Source: Sternotherus odoratus
Taxonomy: Eukaryota; Chordata; Testudines; Kinosternidae
NCBI GenBank assembly: GCA_032164245.1
Contig: JAVMKO010000010.1
Span: 374,501-438,500 of the forward strand
Direction: 5' to 3'
Length of the DNA: 64,000 nucleotides
The notes under the pieces are model-generated. The model had not been told where the DNA came from, did not search any database, and worked only from the letters and a program-made list of their open reading frames with translations. The position numbers and the translations under genes are program-made. Every line of letters starts with the position of its first letter. Positions within the stretch are counted from its first letter, which is position 1. Positions 32,689 through 42,414 of the stretch are shown here, one piece after another.

Positions 32689-35600
32689 ATGAGTGAGCAA
32701 AGAGCATATGAACAGCTGGGAAAAAAGACCATGGAAGATTTGTGTTTAAAAAGGGGAATAAGTTTTAGAAAGAAAACTACCAAGCAAGAACTGAGAGAGC
32801 TGTTAGTAGCCAAGGATCAAGAGGTGAGAGAACAGCCCTTACTGGATACTGCAGGAAATGCAGAAAAAGTTAGAGAGCAGCAAGCAGCAAATAAACTGCA
32901 GTTGGAGCATGAACGGGAGCTAGCACAGATTCGAATGGAGCTTCACAAAATGGAACAGGAGACAGACAGACTTCAGCTCCAAGTACTGGAGGAGCAGAGG
33001 AGGTCATCACCACCCGGTAATCCTCTTCCACACCGCCATGAGAAAAATTGGGAAAAGATGTGTCCCATCTACAATGATTCGGAGGATATAGAGGAGTTTT
33101 TGTCGACCTTTGAACGCCTCTGCAAGGTGCATCAGATCCTTGATGAGCAGCGAATGCCTGTCCTGATGACCAAACTGTCTGGAAAAGCCAGGGAGGTATT
33201 TAATGAACTGGGGGATGAGGAAGCCTTGGACTATGGGCAGTTTAAAGACGCTGTGTTAAGGCGGTTCAGGGTGACTCCTGAGTCTTACAGGGTTAAGTTC
33301 AGAAAATTCAAAATGTCCAATGATTGTACTTTTGTGGAATGTGCTCACAAACTGATGGGTTTTGTTAAAAAGTGGGTTATGGGGGCAAAGGCACATGGGA
33401 AGTTTGAAAAGCTGCTGGATCTAATAACTTTGGAGCAGTTCTTAGACATTGTGCCAGACGATGTGAGAGCGGCTGTCTGTGACAGGGAACCTGAGTCAGT
33501 CTTGCGGGCTGCAGAGATTGCAGATGCCCATACCCAAAATAGGGCTCGAGATGGGTGTAAACCCCAGGGGAAACCTAGTTCCCATTCCGTCCAGTTCAAG
33601 AGGAGGGAAGGGTTCAAAGGTAGGTCTGATCCTGACCCTTCTAAAGGGGCACATGGAAGTCCAGACGGGAGAAACTCTCCCACCAAGGATAGACAGATCA
33701 CTTGCTATCAATATGGTGTGCTTGGCCACACAAGACCGAATTGCCCAATCCTGAAAGGAAGCCCAAGTGTCAGGGCAGATGTTAATTCTATGGTTGTAAA
33801 CTCACTGGCAAGCCACACAGAGTCCAGTGAGGGTGCCCTGTGTGCAAATGCTATTTCTGTGGTCTCTGAAGAAGGTAACCTTAGAACTCATGTTAAAGCT
33901 AAATATGGGAGCAATAATGCAGAGTTTATTAGCAGTGCAGAGGTTAATGGAGTAAGGTGCATGGCTTGGAGGGATACTGCAGCAGACATTACTTTGGTTA
34001 AAGCAAGCCTGGTTGGGGAGGAAGATTACTGTCCCGGTGAGGACGTAACTGTTGTAGCCTTTTCTGAGTATTTTGTAAGAGTGCCTTTGGCTAAAATCCA
34101 CCTTAAGTGGAAGGGATTTGAGGGCACCATGGTTGTGGGAGTGAAGGATATGATCCTTAAGGATCTTATGATTGGAAATGATATCAAAGCTATGTTCAGT
34201 CAAGCTGACAAAGACTGGGCACAGGAGAGGATTAGTCCTGAAGTCGTGCCTATGGAAGGTTGTTCTAAAAGTTTGTCTGTTCAGAGAAGCAGTTTCCCTG
34301 GGAATGAAGTTTCTGAATGTCTGTCTAATGTCGCAAAAGTAAATCTGAAATTAGATACTGTGCAGAAAGAACTCATGGGTCAGGAAAGGGTTTCTCTGGA
34401 GCAGGTTAAAGTGAATGGGCAGGTTGAAATCCTAACTGAGGAAGGAAAGGGTGAAATAGTTTTGGCTGGTACAGCTTGTAAAAGTAAACCTGGGAAAAGC
34501 AGCAGTGTATCTAAAGGGAAGGCGAGGATAGTGGAAGAAAAGTGTCCCTCTGCCTTACCTGTGTCCGGTGTGGAGAAGTGGGACAGTGTAGGGGGTGGGC
34601 CTGTGTCTGTCAGGGGTATTGACTTGCCTATGGAGGAAGCTACCTCAGTCTCCAAGCAGTGGTCTGTGTGCTGGAACAAGGGAAGGAAGATCCTAAGCTG
34701 TGTGTCTAGTGAAGGAGAATGTGTCTCTGAATCTTCTTTGTCTGTGGAGCAGACAGAAGGTGCTTTTCAGCCTGTGATGGTTGAGAATAGCGCAGTTGTT
34801 TCAGAATTGGTTTTGAATTCCACTAAAGCCCAGAAAGGGAATGGTCCTAAGTTTGTGTCTGCTGGGGAGGAAGGCTCTATAACTAGGTTACATCCAGTTA
34901 ATGTCTTAGCAAGATCCCAGAGACCAGACGATTCTGGTGCTTGTATTTTGCCTATTGCTAGTGTGTTGCTGGAAAAGGGTGTAGGAACTCTGTCTAATCA
35001 GAGTGATACCCTAGCCAGAACACAAGGAGAGCAGAAAGATGATTTGGGTGTGTTACCTGCCACCAGCTTGACAACAGAGAGCAAGGAGGAATTGGGACAG
35101 CCCTATAACCAAGTGGCTGTGTTTGACCAGCTTGTTGGGGAGACAAGGTTGTTCAAAGGAAAAAGTCTCCATGCTGATTCTGCAAGTGAACAGTCTGTGT
35201 CTCAGGCTCAGAGAGATGTCTGGGTAAAGGTATCTTCAGAGCAGGACAGCTGTGCAGTTAGTATAGTAGTTGGTATACTCTCGTCTCTAGACACTATGGA
35301 TGTGACTTGTGGTCTCTGGGTAAACCCAACATCTAATTCCATGTGGAAGCAGAAGTGGGTAAAGAAAGAACAGAACTCTAAGACTAGCTGGTTAGTGAAA
35401 ATAAATTGTATCCCTTTAAGACATACTATAGCCTGGAAGCTTGCTTTTATCTGTGAAGATGCAGATTACTGGACTGAATGGGGAGAGAAGAGCTTGCTAA
35501 TGGCTGCTAGCTCAGGGAACCCTCCGAATCAGGCAGGGAGTTCTTTTAAGCAACAGAAAGCAGGATTTGAACCTTCAGGGAAAGGAGGGAAAAGAGAATT

Positions 35601-36402
35601 TGACTTTGCAAAGGAAGACCACAAAGTGACCCTAGAAGGCCAAAATTCTAATAGTATTGACCCAAAGGCATGGCCTGACAAACCTGATTGTAAATGGACA
35701 CTTGCAATGAAATTGTTGTTGTGGCTAATGGTAATTTGTGTAACTACTGTGTTATTACCTGAAACTGTAAAATTGTACAATGGGCCTAGTCTTGTAAAAA
35801 ATCCTTTGGACATGTCAAGAGAAATACAGGGGAACACACTTTATGTAAAAAGGCCTTGTTCTACTGATGTGTCACAGTTAAGGCCTGTGAATAGTGGTGA
35901 GACTTTCCAAAGGGAAAAAGACATTCCACACCAAATGTGCAGTATAAGAAGGGAAATTAAGGCACACTACCCTATTGTTTCCATGGCTAAATGCCAAGTT
36001 TTCTGTGCTAATAACACCGTTAATATCTATATTAATTGGATGGTACTTGAATTCCAAACATTTGCCAGAGCTTGTATGTATAAAGTAGCTGTTTTCTTTA
36101 GCTCTTGGCAAAATCACATAAAACAAACCCATGGATGGGGGAGCTTTTGGGATGCAGTCAGTGCTGTTTTGTCATCCCTACCTGCATCAATTTTGCATTG
36201 GGGGTGTCACATTACTGGAATAATTTGGTACCATATAGATAATTGGGGTACCAAATATTATGTGAAGGGGGTCATAACAGGTGTCTATGACCATATGTAT
36301 GTATCTATTTTGAAACTGAAGTTGTGGATATTGGATGGAAGGTGCCTGTACTTCAAACTTAGGCTTGGCCCCTGGGTGAAATCTCAGACGAGCGGGTGTT
36401 AA
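32689..36402 (+). CDS. Gag-protease polyprotein of a non-autonomous Gypsy-type element
   Basis: An uninterrupted 1,237-codon frame. The first ATG is at 32689 (a GTG lies upstream in frame at 32680). In order: a coiled-coil-rich N-terminus (about residues 35-105, heptad-like Leu/Glu); a capsid region (about 125-275) whose second half (YRVKFRKF...LEQFLDIVPDDVRA...PESVLRAAEIA) reads as the SCAN fold derived from Gypsy capsids; a zinc knuckle at about 339 in which the second Cys is Tyr (CYQYGVLGHTRPNC); and a retropepsin-like domain (about 420-500) with DTA where DTG is expected and a closing IGND. The next ~700 residues are Ser/Glu/Val-rich with no domain that I recognise. A single hydrophobic segment lies near 1007-1024 (MKLLLWLMVICVTTVLL). 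The frame ends 198 bases inside the 3' LTR. No polymerase motifs are present. Confidence 0.88.
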   Translation: MSEQRAYEQLGKKTMEDLCLKRGISFRKKTTKQELRELLVAKDQEVREQPLLDTAGNAEKVREQQAANKLQLEHERELAQIRMELHKMEQETDRLQLQVLEEQRRSSPPGNPLPHRHEKNWEKMCPIYNDSEDIEEFLSTFERLCKVHQILDEQRMPVLMTKLSGKAREVFNELGDEEALDYGQFKDAVLRRFRVTPESYRVKFRKFKMSNDCTFVECAHKLMGFVKKWVMGAKAHGKFEKLLDLITLEQFLDIVPDDVRAAVCDREPESVLRAAEIADAHTQNRARDGCKPQGKPSSHSVQFKRREGFKGRSDPDPSKGAHGSPDGRNSPTKDRQITCYQYGVLGHTRPNCPILKGSPSVRADVNSMVVNSLASHTESSEGALCANAISVVSEEGNLRTHVKAKYGSNNAEFISSAEVNGVRCMAWRDTAADITLVKASLVGEEDYCPGEDVTVVAFSEYFVRVPLAKIHLKWKGFEGTMVVGVKDMILKDLMIGNDIKAMFSQADKDWAQERISPEVVPMEGCSKSLSVQRSSFPGNEVSECLSNVAKVNLKLDTVQKELMGQERVSLEQVKVNGQVEILTEEGKGEIVLAGTACKSKPGKSSSVSKGKARIVEEKCPSALPVSGVEKWDSVGGGPVSVRGIDLPMEEATSVSKQWSVCWNKGRKILSCVSSEGECVSESSLSVEQTEGAFQPVMVENSAVVSELVLNSTKAQKGNGPKFVSAGEEGSITRLHPVNVLARSQRPDDSGACILPIASVLLEKGVGTLSNQSDTLARTQGEQKDDLGVLPATSLTTESKEELGQPYNQVAVFDQLVGETRLFKGKSLHADSASEQSVSQAQRDVWVKVSSEQDSCAVSIVVGILSSLDTMDVTCGLWVNPTSNSMWKQKWVKKEQNSKTSWLVKINCIPLRHTIAWKLAFICEDADYWTEWGEKSLLMAASSGNPPNQAGSSFKQQKAGFEPSGKGGKREFDFAKEDHKVTLEGQNSNSIDPKAWPDKPDCKWTLAMKLLLWLMVICVTTVLLPETVKLYNGPSLVKNPLDMSREIQGNTLYVKRPCSTDVSQLRPVNSGETFQREKDIPHQMCSIRREIKAHYPIVSMAKCQVFCANNTVNIYINWMVLEFQTFARACMYKVAVFFSSWQNHIKQTHGWGSFWDAVSAVLSSLPASILHWGCHITGIIWYHIDNWGTKYYVKGVITGVYDHMYVSILKLKLWILDGRCLYFKLRLGPWVKSQTSGC

Positions 36403-37255
36403 CTCGAGCCCATTAAAGGGCCATCAACTGCACAATGAACTGTGTCCACACCCGAGGAGAGGAGCTGCACCAGGAATGGGACATGCCTGGGCAAAAACTG
36501 AATCGTGGAGAGTCTAGTGATTGGACCATGTGGCTGTGGACCTCCTTTTTGCAACTGGACTCTGCATAATGAGGAGGAGGGGCTTTGCCCACAGAGGAAG
36601 TCTATAAAACCTGGCAGAGAGGTCTCCATTTTGTCTTCTACCTCCAGCCTTCAGCCTGCCTTGTTTCCAGCTTTGGATGGAACTTTGCTACTCAGGGAAC
36701 TCTGGACAAAGGTGCTGACCCATCCCTGCAGGGGATGCTTTCCAAAGACTTTGATTGAAACCTGCAGTTTATTCTACCTTTGCTGCAAGCCTGAACCAAG
36801 ATATTTGCCATTACTGCATGTAATTGATTTATTTTAACCATTCCTAACCCTCACCTATACCTTTTTCCTTACATAATAAACCTTTAGATTTTAGATTCTA
36901 AAGGATTGGCAACAGCGTGATTTGTGGGAAGATCCGATTGATCTGGGTCTGGGGCCTGATTCTTTGGAATTGGGGAGAACCATTTTCTTTATTTGGGGTA
37001 TTGGTTTTCATAACCATTGGTCCCCAGGACAGGTGGCAGCTGGTGGTGATACTGGGAATCTGGAGTGTCTTAAGGGGATTGCTTGTGTGACTTGTGGTTA
37101 GCCAGTGGGGTGAAACCAAAGTCTTTTCGGTTTAGCTGGTTTGGTTTACCTTAGTGTGGAAAAACCCCAGCTTTGGGCTGTAGTTGCCCCTTTGGAAGCA
37201 ATCTGTCCTGATCTGACACTCACAGTTGGATCCCACCAGGAACAGCACCGTCACA
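36205..37255 (+). repeat. 3' LTR
   Basis: Starts TGTCACATTACTGG after a short G run (GGGGG) that may be the remnant polypurine tract, and ends CACCGTCACA. TATA at 36603-36608, AATAAA at 36875-36880. It lacks 8 bp present in the 5' LTR near 32245. Confidence 0.93.
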
Positions 37256-37276
37256 AGTGTATTGCACTGGAGGTAT

Positions 37277-37500
37277 GAATAAGAATGGCCATACTATGTC
37301 AGACGAAAGGTCCATCTAGCCCTGTATCCTGTCTTCCAACAGTGGCCAATACCAGGTGCCCCAGAGGGAATGAACAGAACAGGGAATCATCAAGTGATCC
37401 ATCCCCTGTTGCCCATTCCCGGCTTCTGGCAAACAATCAATAGCCATTGATGATCCTATCCTCCATGAACGTATCTAGTTCTTTTTTGAATACTGTCTGT
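37277..37500 (-). mobile_element. CR1-type 3' end
   Basis: Antisense of the tail also seen at 57.6 kb (GGTCCATCTAGCCCTGTATC, CAACAGTGGCCAATACCAGG). Confidence 0.85.
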
Positions 37501-38247
37501 CATTCCCCACATCTCTCTCGTACTGCGAGTTCTCCAGAACTTCTGGCAGGAACTCAGCAGAGTGTTTCTGGTTGCTCTAGTTCTGACCAGGTACAATTCT
37601 CAATTCTATTAGCTCCAGTTTCACTTGGTGCTTTTCCTGAGCCTGGATCTCTTGCCTCTGCACTCAGATCAGAAAGCTCTTCATCTGAGAGCATGGTCAC
37701 AGGGCTGTTAAAAGGGATCCTTGTATTTCTCTGGGAAAGGCTCTTCTTTACTTGTGGAATCACGTCTGTGAAATAGAAATGAAATCAGCATTTAAGAGCC
37801 TCTAGAGATGCTTCCAGTCTCTTCTGCCTTTACCAGTCATTTGAGATGGATTGGAAGGTCTCCTGTCTGCCATCTTTGTGTCCATGTGCTTCTGCAGAGG
37901 GTCTGTCTCTTGTCATCCTTTCCAAGAGAGTATATTAAAGGGCCAGTGAATGTGTTTATTCAAAATAATGACCCATGAATCCATGAGATGGAAATCTTGG
38001 TTCCCTCAGTGCTTATCCTGTCTTTTGAGTCTATCTGCCATTGAGACCAAGAACTTAACAGGACTCCAAGAAGGATAGGTCTGTTATATGAATAACAGTA
38101 ATGATTTTAAAAAAGCGCTGGAAGGGATGTAACTGCTCCTGGGGCCACAAGCTGACCTAACTAATAGCAGTAGGAGTAAATTGTCCCTGGGGCAGCGTAT
38201 CCCAGAACTGCCTGCTGTAGGGTTTCCTCCTCTGAAGCAGCTGATCT
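37501..38247. other. Unassigned non-coding
   Basis: A minus-strand open stretch (37554-37763) contains LSDEELSDLSAEA; I cannot assign it. Confidence 0.25.
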
Positions 38248-38255
38248 TGGCTAAA

Positions 38256-38790
38256 CACGGCCGGCGACAGGGGGGTACTACGGGTAGAGCTGTACCGGGC
38301 CCCGGACTTTAGGGGGGTCCCCTTAAGTCCGGGGCCCGGTACACAGCAGTACCCGTAGTCATCCCCCCTTGTCGCCGGGCCTGGAGAGCGGGGAAGGGGC
38401 GGGGAGGCGGCGTGGCTCTCCTCCAGACGAGTGCACGTGTCCCCGGCAGGAGCAGTGAGCCCGGCCGGCGGCAGCGGCGCAGTCCGGGGGAGAAAGGGCG
38501 CGCGGGGGGGAGGGAGGGAGAGCAGCAAGGGCGGCTCGCGCCGCTCCTGGGCTCGCGCTCCCTTAGGACCCCGCACTGCCTCCAGCCGCTGTCAGCTGGG
38601 GGGGGGGAGCGCCGGCTGGGCTGGGGGGCCCCCCGGCTGGGCTTCCCGCCCCCCCAGCCGCTGTCAGCTGGGGGGGCCCCGGCTAGGCTTCCCCCCCCAG
38701 CTGCTGCCAGCTGGGGGGGAGCGCCGGCTGGGCTGGGGGGGGCCCAAACGATCAGAGTAGGGGGCCCCCAAGTTTCTGTCGCCGGCCCTG
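38256..38790. mobile_element. Fold-back hAT element, GC-rich, perfect 8-bp TSD
   Basis: Ends CACGGCCGGCGACAGG and CTGTCGCCGGCCCTG. TGGCTAAA flanks at 38248-38255 and 38791-38798. A large internal inverted repeat (about 38275-38362) pairs ACTACGGGTA...GTACCGGGCCCCGGACTT with its complement. The right half has repeated CAGCCGCTGTCAGCTGGGG units. Confidence 0.88.
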
Positions 38791-38811
38791 TGGCTAAAGT
38801 CAACAATAGGA

Positions 38812-40535
38812 CATGTGGCTAGATGGTCCCCTGGTTGGATGCAATCTGAGAATCCCTGTGTTCTTTGTGTAATGGTCCCAATGTGTATTCTACGCGGTAC
38901 GCATGCACTCCATGGGCCTGAGTCCACTGGTCCATACCTGTGCCCCACTCTTCCTCATGTTCCAAACTGAGAGTATAAGGGACAGCATATACCAACTGCC
39001 TCTTTGGTTCCTTTCTTCCACCCATGGTCTGAGACAGCACCTCTTCAGTGTCTGTAGTGTTTGCTAGCTTCCTCTGTGTCAAACTGTAAATATCTGTAAA
39101 TAGCTCTTAGATAATAGTTTTAGATAGTTTTTAACAGTTGGGGGCCAAGATCCCGGGATTCAAGAGGTGAATTTCCTGGGGTCTTCCCAGGCAACGCCGA
39201 CCATGTCAAATGCCTCTGCTGCCTCGGGGAAGCTCACAGCCCCTCAAAGTGCAGCATTTCCTGTTCTTTCCCAAGCCAAACCTGTCAAGCCTCTGAGTAC
39301 AGGCTGCAGAAATTCTTAATGACTCATGCTATGAAGCCCCAGTCTGACCCTGGCCCATCAGACCTCTCCCTCCCCCTCCCCCTCAAGTACATTCTGCACA
39401 GAAACTAAGTAGCACCCCTCTGAGCACAGTGATCCCTGTCTTCAGGGCTGACAGGAGTAGAACTAAGAACTCCTCCAAAAAAGGGGCAAGAAGTGGATAA
39501 GATACAAGGTCCCAAGAAGTCAGAGAAATCCCCCTCCATGTCCTCATCCAAGAAGAAAACCTGGTCTCCAACACCTTCCAAGTCAGGTGAGACATCTCTT
39601 GTCAGAAGCTCACAAGGAACGTGGTACTAATATCCTGGCTCTGAAAAGCAACAGCATCCCAAAACCAGTGTTATCTGCAGGACTGTTGCAAGTACAGTGA
39701 GAGAGAAATGAAAGTGGACAGTTCCCACACTGATGGCACCATCACACCATGGTAGGAAGGTGTTGGGATCAAAGACCATCATCATTGGTGCTGAAAAAAA
39801 AAAAAAAGTAGCTCATGCTCTCCCCTTGCATCTGGGGCTAGATACACTGCTTTTGAGGGCACTGCTACCTTCTCAGACCTGGAATCCCTGATTCTCTCTT
39901 GGGAGATCTCCACACCATGGGTCCAGCACATGGGGGAAGGGAGAGTCACTCACTGGTACCTTCTACCAGCCAGGGCATAACAAGATCCTGGGTACCAACA
40001 GTACTGCCCATGTAGTCGGAAGTTTCCCTTTCTGGTGGCCATCACTTCAGCCAGAAGAGTAGGTGAGTTTGGAGGCTCTTATGATTAATCCACTTTACAT
40101 GATCTTCCATAGGGATTCCTAGTGATTATACCTGAAAATCCACCCTCACAGTGATCTTGGAATTTCATCTAAATTAGACTAATTGCTTACTTGTCTTCTT
40201 CACAAAGCTGCATGCCTCTGCTGAGGATTGCAATCTGTACTCTCTATATGTGCAAGGATTGGCATTCTACCTGCAAAAGACCCTTTCAGAAATAGCCTAG
40301 ATTATTTGTGTCCTTTGCAAAATGTCAGAAGGTGCCTGCTCTCCTTCCCCTTTTCTGGCTCTCCAAGGGTTATTAGCAGTATAAAGATATTGGAGGAGTG
40401 TATGGTCCATGCTGACCCTCATGCCCTGGGTTTGGAACACAAGGAGGATTGGGGTGCAAGTACAGACCAATGGAACTGTCAGCAAGAGTCTTCCAGCCTT
40501 AGGTGCATGGAGCGCATGTGCACCAGCAGTGAAAT
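38812..40535 (+). mobile_element. Degenerate DIRS-type retroelement
   Basis: 39206-39255 encodes KCLCCLGEAHSPSKC, matching the gag motif CLRCLGEAHQTDKC of the DIRS-like copy at 58.6 kb. About 40027-40065 reads FLVAITSARRVGE, which recalls the downstream coding region of such elements. The ends are inverted relative to each other: 40429-40515 (GTTTGGAACACAAGGAGGAT...) resembles the reverse complement of 38895-38968. Inverted terminal repeats are a DIRS trait. The reading frame is destroyed. Confidence 0.6.
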
Positions 40536-40545
40536 GCAGCTAGAG

Positions 40546-41232
40546 CTGTGGTTCCCAAACTTTAACACCCTGTGAACCCCTTTTCCCTAAAATGTCAAGT
40601 CTCGCAACCCCCCCTCCTAAAAATGAATATTTTCAGGGATTTTCTCCATTAACTGAGTATAAATTATAAAAGTAGTGACCTTGGAAATATAAAATTAGTT
40701 TTTATGGCATGCTTATTGCACACTATTTATTATTCATTGTTATTTATCATTATAATATTTTTATTACTCTATGCAAATGACAACACACTTCCAAGATCTC
40801 ACTTTCCTAGCTTGTATCACTTTGAATTGTTATAAGACAAGACTCCTATGTTTCATCAAGGAGTATCAGATGTGAAATAGCATGAGGTATTTAAGAAGCC
40901 AACTCAAAGGGTTCCTCCTACACAAGAATTCTGGTCTTGAGCAGTCCAGGCAAACAACACACGTTACAACAAAGCTTAAACTTGTTCTTCATAATAATTT
41001 AAAAAACAATACTAGCTGACTATTTAATTTTAAAAACAGCAAAAAATATCCACCTCCCTTTCCATTTCTTATTAGGAGTCTTGAAGTTGAAATCTTCTCA
41101 GTGTGATAGAGATGCTTCCTTTGATCTGAAAAGTCCAGGGGCTCTGTCCTCCATTAGGGAATGGTTTCCTGAGAACCCCCTGTAACATTTCACAAACCCC
41201 CAGGGGTTCACAAACCTGTTTGGGAACCACTG
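40546..41232. mobile_element. hAT MITE, 687 bp, 8-bp TSD
   Basis: CTGTGGTTCCCAAACTTT ... GTTTGGGAACCACTG, flanked by AGCTAGAG (40538-40545) and AGCTAAAG (41233-41240). AT-rich body, non-coding. Confidence 0.9.
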
Positions 41233-41350
41233 AGCTAAAGTCTATGCATCTCAAAGAACTCCAGATAACGCCTAATTTAACCTTGGTAAATCACACTGAG
41301 CTACAGAGAATGAGGGAAATAAATCCCACTTGCTAACTTCAGCATGTGCT

Positions 41351-41820
41351 CTGCCCCACGCTGGAACAAACGGCTGAGGGAGGTTATGGATCGTCTGTCA
41401 TTGGAGGTTTTTAAGAGCAGGTTGGACAAACACCTGTCAGAGATGGGCTAGATAATACTTAGTCCTGCCTCAGTGGGATGGGTCAGGATTAGCTGCTCTA
41501 TCAAGCTCCCTTTAGGGCTGGTCTTCACTGCCCGCTGGTTCGGCGGGTAGCGATCGATCTGTTAGCGATCGATTTCTTGTGTCTGGTGAAGACGCGAGAA
41601 ATTGATCACTCGCGGCGCCCCTGTCGACTCCGGAACTCCAGCTTGCCGGCGTTGATGGGGGAGCGCGCCACCGACTGCCGCTGCCGTGAGGACGGCAGGT
41701 AAGTCGGCTGCAGATACACAAACTTCAGCTACGTGATTCACGTAGCTGAAGTTGCGTATCTGCAGTCGACCCCCGCCCCCGTAGTGAAGACCAGCCCTTA
41801 GTCTTGCATTCTATGATTCT
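41351..41820 (+). mobile_element. CR1 3' end split by a Harbinger-type MITE
   Basis: The sense CR1 tail (TTGGAGGTTTTTAAGAGCAG...GGACAAACACCTGTCAG...) stops at 41511 and resumes at 41801 with GTCTTGCATTCTATGATTCT, the terminal octamers. Confidence 0.9.
41515..41797. mobile_element. Harbinger-type MITE, 283 bp, TTA target duplication
   Basis: Perfect 15-bp inverted ends GGGCTGGTCTTCACT / AGTGAAGACCAGCCC. TTA at 41512-41514 and 41798-41800. An internal hairpin at 41709-41766 has arms CTGCAGATAC..AACTTCAGCTACGTGA. Confidence 0.92.
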
Positions 41821-42331
41821 AAGTCAGACTGTGAGTCAGAAAACTTCCTGAGAATGACCAAACATTCCCCTCCAGGACTGCAGTGTCCCCAGTGAAGGGC
41901 AAGCACAGTTGAGTCAGCTCCCACTAGTTAGCTCTCAAGCCCATAGCAACCACAACTTGGCTACTTTCCCAAGCCACATTTCCCTGGCAACTGCACTGAA
42001 CCTAGGTAATAACTGTGAGTGGGCAGCTGAGACCCCTGTGCCTACTGGCATTTATAAGCAATGGGGAGAGCCCACATGGGCTACACAGTGTTGGACTCTG
42101 GGGTGGCAACCGGTGCTGGGCCAGACCAAGAATGGGTTGTTTTGTGTGGGAAGGGCATGACTCTGCCCTGTTAGAAACCAAGAATTAAACAACCTCCTTG
42201 AACATGACATGAGGCTTTGGAACCAAGGGTAAGGGGAAAGTCTGCAGCAAAGTGAAGCACTGGGGAGCAGAGCTATTGGTGAAACCCCAGCAGGCTTTTT
42301 CCTCCTTTCTGTTCCCCTTCTCTCTCCCTAG
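41821..42331. other. Intronic sequence upstream of the first recognised MAP1A exon
   Basis: No repeat named. It ends in a clear acceptor (polypyrimidine TTTCTGTTCCCCTTCTCTCT, then CCCTAG). Confidence 0.4.
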
Positions 42332-42414
42332 GCCAGAGGACCCTTCATCACCGGAGTGAGACTCTGGAGACAGTGATCCTGGTAAATTCCAATGTAGACA
42401 GCATCATTTCTGAG
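42332..42414 (+). CDS. MAP1A: MAP1A internal exon (N-terminal region of the long form)
   Basis: 83 bases between CCCTAG and GTAAGG. The first two bases complete a codon begun upstream with G (a phase 1 junction), giving GQRTLHHRSETLETVILVNS in frame, then ..DSIISE. This matches the conserved GQ.LHHR.D.LETVVLINP segment shared by MAP1A and MAP1B in their extended N-terminus. It ends in phase 0 and joins 43871. The preceding exon should end in a lone G of the codon; I could not find it in this window. Confidence 0.9.

Larger units (their letters stand above)
31513..37255 (+). mobile_element. Complete LTR retrotransposon (gag-protease only), 5-bp TSD
   Basis: A 1,059-bp 5' LTR and a 1,051-bp 3' LTR, both TG...CA, enclose one long ORF. 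AGTGT is duplicated at 31508-31512 and 37256-37260. A primer-binding-like TGGCGTAGTTGGCAGGATCC follows the 5' LTR by one base. The LTRs differ by an 8-bp deletion and about nine substitutions by eye, so the insertion is recent. The capsid is of the SCAN-like type that defines Gmr1-like Gypsy elements. No RT, RNase H or integrase is visible, so it needs a partner element to move. Confidence 0.93.

Noticed and set aside
35878..36132. Envelope gene in the LTR element
   Set aside because: Only a single hydrophobic segment exists in the sense ORF, with no signal peptide, furin-like site or fusion peptide.
38157..38822. Pro/Gly-rich open frames
   Set aside because: They fall in the GC-rich fold-back hAT; composition artefact.
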